Source: JBAXQQ01 sp037131695 (GTDB lineage Bacteria; Armatimonadota; Hebobacteria; CAIYQO01). From it: DNA of 64,000 nt. The notes under the pieces are model-generated. The model was not told where the DNA came from and ran no database searches. It saw nothing but the letters and a program-made list of their open reading frames with translations. Made by a program: the position numbers and the translations under genes. The stretch is from contig CAZWZF010000014.1 in NCBI GenBank assembly GCA_964638715.1, forward strand, positions 35,461 to 99,460. The letters are read 5' to 3'. Each line of letters starts with the position of its first letter. The first letter of the stretch is position 1. Shown here piece by piece: positions 60,759 to 64,000 of the stretch.

Positions 60759-61718
60759 ATGTCTACAGATGATAATAAAGAAAAAAAAGATGAGATAGTA
60801 AAAGCCTATATCCTTGCGCTTCAGAAAAACTCGTCAAGTCTAGTCCGAAGAGGGATTAAGGATATTGATGTTTTTATTGCAAATCCACAGTTATCTGTTT
60901 TAAGTAGAAATATTGTTAAAAACGCGCAGTTAGAATTGTTTGCGTTTACGTCACTGCCAACAACGAAGATTAACCCGATTGACGGCGCGAAGATGGTGTT
61001 GATTCCTGCCGGAGAGTTTCTGATGGGCACAAACGAAGAAGAACGTTTGAGACTGATAAAATATCACACTACTTATCAACCATTACCAGATTCATTCGTT
61101 AATAAATGTGACTGGTTCTCTCATGAATTACCTCAACACAAGGTTTTTATAGATGCTTTTTATATATATGAGACCGAAGTTACAGTAGCGCAATATCGAA
61201 AATTCTGCAAGATGACGAATCATAAAATGCCACAACAACCACATTGGAGATGGAAGAACTCTCATCCTATCGTTAATGTTACTTGGGATGATGCAAACGA
61301 TTACGCTGAATGGGCGGGTGTTAGGTTACCGACTGAAGCACAATGGGAGAAAGCTGCACGTGGAACTGATAGTCGCGTGTTTCCATGGGGGAATGATTGG
61401 GATTATGATATGTGCAATCATCTCGGTAGTAGTGAAACTACACCAGTAAGTATGTTTCCAATGGGGAAAAGTTCCTATGGTGTTATGGATATGTCAGGAA
61501 ATGTATCGGAGTGGTGTGCAGATTGGTATGATAAAGATTATTATAAATATGAAAATGCAAATAATCCTAAAGGTCCAGAGATTGGTATATCTCGTGTAAC
61601 TCGTGGTGGCTCATTTCGAGTTGATTTTATCCATGATCGCTGTGCGTCTCGCCTCTATGAAGACCCAGATTGTTGTTGCTACTATTATGGGTTCCGTTGT
61701 GCTTCGCCAGTACCGTAA
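60759..61718 (+). CDS. FGE-sulfatase (SUMF1)-domain protein, copy 1, with candidate variable C-terminus
   Basis: 319 aa. Residues 1-60 are a charged helical region (K-D-E-I-V-K-A-Y-I-L-A-L-Q). Residues ~70-319 are the formylglycine-generating-enzyme C-type-lectin fold: M-V-L-I-P-A-G-E-F-L-M-G-T, Y-E-T-E-V-T-V-A-Q-Y-R-K-F-C, P-I-V-N-V-T-W-D-D-A, L-P-T-E-A-Q-W-E-K-A-A-R-G, M-D-M-S-G-N-V-S-E-W-C. The end reads R-G-G-S-F ... R-C-A-S-R ... G-F-R-C-A. I do not see the two catalytic cysteines of true FGE at the expected place, so a binding role is likely. The last ~30 codons are nearly all NNY at the non-conserved positions, as in retroelement variable proteins. AGAGG ribosome site. Confidence 0.87.
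   Translation: MSTDDNKEKKDEIVKAYILALQKNSSSLVRRGIKDIDVFIANPQLSVLSRNIVKNAQLELFAFTSLPTTKINPIDGAKMVLIPAGEFLMGTNEEERLRLIKYHTTYQPLPDSFVNKCDWFSHELPQHKVFIDAFYIYETEVTVAQYRKFCKMTNHKMPQQPHWRWKNSHPIVNVTWDDANDYAEWAGVRLPTEAQWEKAARGTDSRVFPWGNDWDYDMCNHLGSSETTPVSMFPMGKSSYGVMDMSGNVSEWCADWYDKDYYKYENANNPKGPEIGISRVTRGGSFRVDFIHDRCASRLYEDPDCCCYYYGFRCASPVP
61611..61703 (+). other. Candidate diversity-generating variable region, copy 1
   Basis: The last 31 codons before S-P-V-P-stop. Conserved frame: S ... R-C-A-x-R-x4-P-x7-G-F-R-C-A. The seven positions between P and G-F-R are GAT TGT TGT TGC TAC TAT TAT, and those before R-C-A include TTT, GTT, GAT, TTT, ATC, CAT and GAT: all NNY, as expected if AAY template codons were mutated at adenines. 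No template or reverse transcriptase is in the window. Confidence 0.5.
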
Positions 61719-61807
61719 TTACACTTTATACTTTTACTCTTTTTATCTTTACCATAATGTTGGTCAAAGAATTGAGTAACTTTTTAAATATTATAGAAAG
61801 GATATAT

Positions 61808-62722
61808 ATGTCTACTGATGATAGTAAAAAAAAAGATGAGATAGTAAAAGCCAATATCATTGCGATTCAAACAAACTCGTCAAGTTTAGTTCGAAGAGCT
61901 ATTCAGGATATTGATGTTTTTACTGCTAATCCAAACTTACTAATAAACCCAATAACAAAGATCAATCCGAAAGATGCTGCTGAGATGGTGTGGGTGCCTG
62001 GTGGTACGTTTATTATGGGTAGTCCAAATGGGGTGGGAGAAAAAAATGAACATCCAGCTCATGAAGTAACCCTTTCTGGTTTTTGGATATATAAGTATGA
62101 TGTGACGGTGGCGCAGTATTGTGCATTTTGTATAGCGACTTCGCGCAAATTACCAGAATTTCCTGAAGGTTATAGTTGGGAAGGCAAACTCGGATGGAAT
62201 GATTCTGTTTTGCAGCAGCACCCCATTGTTAATGTTACTTGGTATGACTGCAAAGCTTATGCTGATTGGGCGGGTACAACGCTGCCTTCCGAGGCACAAT
62301 GGGAATATGCTGCTCGTGGACCGCAGGGGAACAACTATCCATGGGGTGGCACAGCTACTGCAACTGATCCGTACAACGGCTGGAATCGGACAAAATGCGT
62401 TAATTATTATAATTCATATTTTTTAGGAAAATCTACCTGGGCTGTGGGAAGTTTCTCTTCGGGAGTAAGTTGGTGTGAAGCACAAGATATGTCAGGGAAT
62501 GTGTGGCAATGGTGCTCGGACTGGTATAGTAAGGACTATTATAAGACTTCACCAGCTAATAATCCTATCGGTCCAAAAACAGGAGATTATCGTGTGTTGC
62601 GGGGTGGTTCGTGGGCCACTGACGGCCTCGACGACGATGAAGGTCGTTGCGCGTGTCGCTACTACTATTACCCGGACTACAACGAAGGCATTTTTGGGTT
62701 CCGTTGCGCCTCTCTATATTAA
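61808..62722 (+). CDS. FGE-sulfatase (SUMF1)-domain protein, copy 2, with candidate variable C-terminus
   Basis: 304 aa from ATG 61808 (AAAGGA upstream); the open frame extends back over the end of copy 1, but that part is not conserved. The first ~40 residues (M-S-T-D-D-S-K-K-K-D-E-I-V-K-A) nearly repeat copy 1 even at DNA level, whereas the middle has diverged. FGE-fold marks: M-V-W-V-P-G-G-T-F-I-M-G-S, Y-D-V-T-V-A-Q-Y-C-A-F-C, P-I-V-N-V-T-W-Y-D, L-P-S-E-A-Q-W-E-Y-A-A-R-G, D-M-S-G-N-V-W-Q-W-C, and R-V-L-R-G-G-S-W at the start of the variable end. The 3' ~100 nt are much richer in GC than the rest of the gene. Probably a ligand-binding C-type-lectin-like protein and not a sulfatase modifier. 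Confidence 0.87.
   Translation: MSTDDSKKKDEIVKANIIAIQTNSSSLVRRAIQDIDVFTANPNLLINPITKINPKDAAEMVWVPGGTFIMGSPNGVGEKNEHPAHEVTLSGFWIYKYDVTVAQYCAFCIATSRKLPEFPEGYSWEGKLGWNDSVLQQHPIVNVTWYDCKAYADWAGTTLPSEAQWEYAARGPQGNNYPWGGTATATDPYNGWNRTKCVNYYNSYFLGKSTWAVGSFSSGVSWCEAQDMSGNVWQWCSDWYSKDYYKTSPANNPIGPKTGDYRVLRGGSWATDGLDDDEGRCACRYYYYPDYNEGIFGFRCASLY
62609..62710 (+). other. Candidate diversity-generating variable region, copy 2
   Basis: From TCG TGG to G-F-R-C-A. Non-conserved codons are GCC ACT GAC GGC CTC GAC GAC GAT, then TGT, TAC TAC TAT TAC, and GAC TAC AAC ... GGC ATT TTT: again NNY apart from two GAA. The block aligns with copy 1 over R-C-A-x-R-x4-P-x7-G-F-R-C-A. Base composition changes abruptly at its start. 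Confidence 0.55.
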
Positions 62723-62736
62723 TACTTTAACTACTG

Positions 62737-62754
62737 ACTCATAAATTTATGAGT
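62737..62754. repeat. Perfect 18-bp palindrome after the copy-2 variable region
   Basis: actcataaa/tttatgagt with no loop, 14 nt after the stop codon. No T-run follows. In known retroelement systems an inverted repeat follows the variable region and aids homing. It may instead be an operator or a terminator-like fold. Confidence 0.5.
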
Positions 62755-62757
62755 TAA

Positions 62758-62898
62758 ATGAAAATTTCGTTCAGAAAATTCGAACCAGAAAAGTTGTATA
62801 ATATAGTAAGCTTGTTAGAGGAGGAAATGCTCAATAAAATATGTTTTGTACAAGAAGAGAAGAAAAAATTCCTAAAAAAAAGGAAGCATACTTTGTGA
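62758..62898 (+). CDS. Possible 46-codon ORF
   Basis: M-K-I-S-F-R-K-F-E-P-E-K-L-Y-N, lysine-rich, ending K-H-T-L. It has no ribosome site of its own at a normal distance, although a strong AGAGGAGG lies inside it at about 62816-62823, before an internal ATG at too short a spacing. It may be a leader peptide or simply non-coding DNA before the nuclease gene. Confidence 0.25.
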   Translation: MKISFRKFEPEKLYNIVSLLEEEMLNKICFVQEEKKKFLKKRKHTL

Positions 62899-62934
62899 TC
62901 TAATAACGAAAAAAATAAAAGGAGAATTAATATA

Positions 62935-64000
62935 ATGCTTGATATGATTGATATCCTACAATTTAAAGACTTTTTAATATTAAAATATGAACCAAGAAAT
63001 CTGGATACGGATGATACAACAAACAGTTATATCAAAAATATTGTTAGTAGTATTGATTCTGGTGAAACATTTCCTTTAAAACGTGTTTTTTATTTTAAAA
63101 AAGAAGATAGCTTTTATGATGATGATTATATTATATCAAATAGTGTCAACGTCGATACAACTATTTCTTTTAAAATTGGTGAAATCAATGATGATTATTG
63201 GCAAATATATACTCATGTTTTAGATATTAACCATAATATTTATTTTCATAAAGATTATCAAAAAAATATTACTCCTTATACCTTCATTTACTCATATGGA
63301 AATGATATAAAAAAATCGATTTTTAAAGAAATATTTGAAATTTGTGATGAAGATATTTGGATAGGAGGTCAGAAGGAAAATGCAATATCTACTGAAATAT
63401 TTGACTTGATAATTGCGAGATTCCCATCAGTTCGTGAAATATCGCTTTATACATCTAAAAGAGTATCATTAATACTAAAAGAATATTTTGATCCAATTGT
63501 GGACTTTGAAAAAAAATATGAGAAGTATATCGAAAAAAAACGTATTAACATACAAAAAGTTACAACCACGTTAAGTAAAACTAACGTAGGTTCATTTAGC
63601 GATATATTTAGTGATTCTGAATATCAAAAATATGAAATCATTCTTTCTGAATTAAAAGAAATGTTGAAAAAAACTGAAGAATATGATGAAAAGCAATGGC
63701 AAAATAAAATGCTTGATATCATTCCTCTTATTTATCCTAAATATGTTGTTGTACTAAAAGAAGTAAAAATTAATGATGTTTATTCAAAAAAGGAACGAAG
63801 AATAGACTTTCTATTAATAGATACAAACGGTAATTCAGATATTATAGAAATAAAAAAACCATACTCTGATAAAAATTTAATGGTTTCCCGAGGTCAATAT
63901 CGAGATAATTATGTACCTATTAGAGACCTTTCAGGTGCTATAATGCAAATAGAGAAATATATTTTCTATCTGAACAAATGGGGCAAGAGCGGTGAAGATA
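62935..64000 (+). CDS. Shedu-type (DUF4263) defence nuclease, C-terminus cut by window edge
   Basis: 355 codons are visible, open at the right edge. The first ~240 residues (M-L-D-M-I-D-I-L-Q-F-K-D-F) are a variable N-terminal region with mixed strands and helices. From about 255 the DUF4263 nuclease core appears: W-Q-N-K-M-L-D-I-I-P-L-I-Y-P-K-Y-V, R-R-I-D-F-L-L-I-D-T, the PD-(D/E)xK residues in D-I-I-E-I-K-K-P, then S-R-G-Q-Y-R-D-N-Y and A-I-M-Q-I-E-K-Y. Shedu (SduA) is a single-gene anti-phage system whose nuclease is activated during infection. AAAGGAG lies 9 nt before the ATG. Strongly AT-rich, typical of transferred defence genes. Confidence 0.85.
   Translation, partial: MLDMIDILQFKDFLILKYEPRNLDTDDTTNSYIKNIVSSIDSGETFPLKRVFYFKKEDSFYDDDYIISNSVNVDTTISFKIGEINDDYWQIYTHVLDINHNIYFHKDYQKNITPYTFIYSYGNDIKKSIFKEIFEICDEDIWIGGQKENAISTEIFDLIIARFPSVREISLYTSKRVSLILKEYFDPIVDFEKKYEKYIEKKRINIQKVTTTLSKTNVGSFSDIFSDSEYQKYEIILSELKEMLKKTEEYDEKQWQNKMLDIIPLIYPKYVVVLKEVKINDVYSKKERRIDFLLIDTNGNSDIIEIKKPYSDKNLMVSRGQYRDNYVPIRDLSGAIMQIEKYIFYLNKWGKSGED

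Noticed and set aside
59979..64000. Complete diversity-generating retroelement
   Set aside because: I found no reverse transcriptase, accessory gene or A-rich template copy in the window. Only the candidate target genes are present, so the full system is not claimed.
1..64000. Prophage or integrative element spanning the AT-rich blocks
   Set aside because: No integrase, phage structural gene, tRNA or flanking direct repeats were seen.

Overview
The window reads as a chromosomal segment of a Gram-negative (diderm), carbohydrate-degrading bacterium from a poorly cultured phylum. My best guess is Armatimonadota. The prepilin-like protein at 25045-26064 has the processing site followed by an F-A-R-A-R-E-K-A-R-Q-T-x-C stretch that I associate with that phylum. 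A heptosyltransferase-family gene, a BcsB-like periplasmic subunit, an HlyD-family adaptor and a bacterial alpha-2-macroglobulin all argue for an outer membrane. GC content is moderate and patchy, with clearly AT-richer blocks at about 11.2-13.6, 24.8-27.2, 49.8-54.6 and 59.8-64 kb. I see no rRNA, tRNA, integrase or transposase gene.

Layout. 1-10.9 kb is mostly housekeeping: rdgB (partial), murI, a pheT lacking the usual OB-fold domain, a small membrane gene, lepB, an HlyD-type adaptor with an unusual repeated hairpin, a DoxX protein, purD and a Gfo/Idh/MocA oxidoreductase. 11.2-13.6 kb is an AT-rich patch with a small membrane protein, a frameshifted pseudogene and a TPR protein. 13.7-30.6 kb is a glycan-degradation region: GH2 beta-galactosidase-like, GH78 rhamnosidase-like, a 1245-residue propeller/TIM-barrel protein, a UroD-fold protein, a prepilin-like protein with a divergent GntR/LacI-type regulator, and a PQQ-propeller/HEAT protein. 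31.1-37.4 kb is one giant alpha-2-macroglobulin gene. 37.8-45.5 kb looks like an exopolysaccharide synthesis operon: DUF2334 deacetylase-like, a Lys/Pro-rich exported protein, a glycoside hydrolase-like protein, a BcsB-like subunit and an NfrB-type processive glycosyltransferase with HEAT repeats. A cysteine desulfurase follows. 46.7-55.8 kb holds glycosyltransferases (one a multi-frameshift pseudogene), a methyltransferase and two small DUF genes. 54.7-59.8 kb (minus strand) is a tight four-gene operon: dicluster Fe-S protein, B12-type radical SAM enzyme, squalene-hopene-cyclase-like protein and GT4 glycosyltransferase, every junction a 4-nt overlap. 59.9-64 kb carries a J-domain protein, two tandem formylglycine-generating-enzyme-fold proteins whose C-terminal ends look like diversity-generating-retroelement variable regions, and the start of a Shedu-type (DUF4263) defence nuclease that runs off the right edge.

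The most interesting items are the candidate variable regions next to Shedu, the Fe-S/radical SAM/cyclase/glycosyltransferase operon, the BcsB/NfrB hybrid polysaccharide operon, and several genes whose start codon lies 6-8 nt downstream of a good -10 box (candidate leaderless transcripts). Gene boundaries carry many degenerate inverted repeats built from 9-12 nt units, and a regular 51-nt array of short palindromes lies at 47.7 kb.
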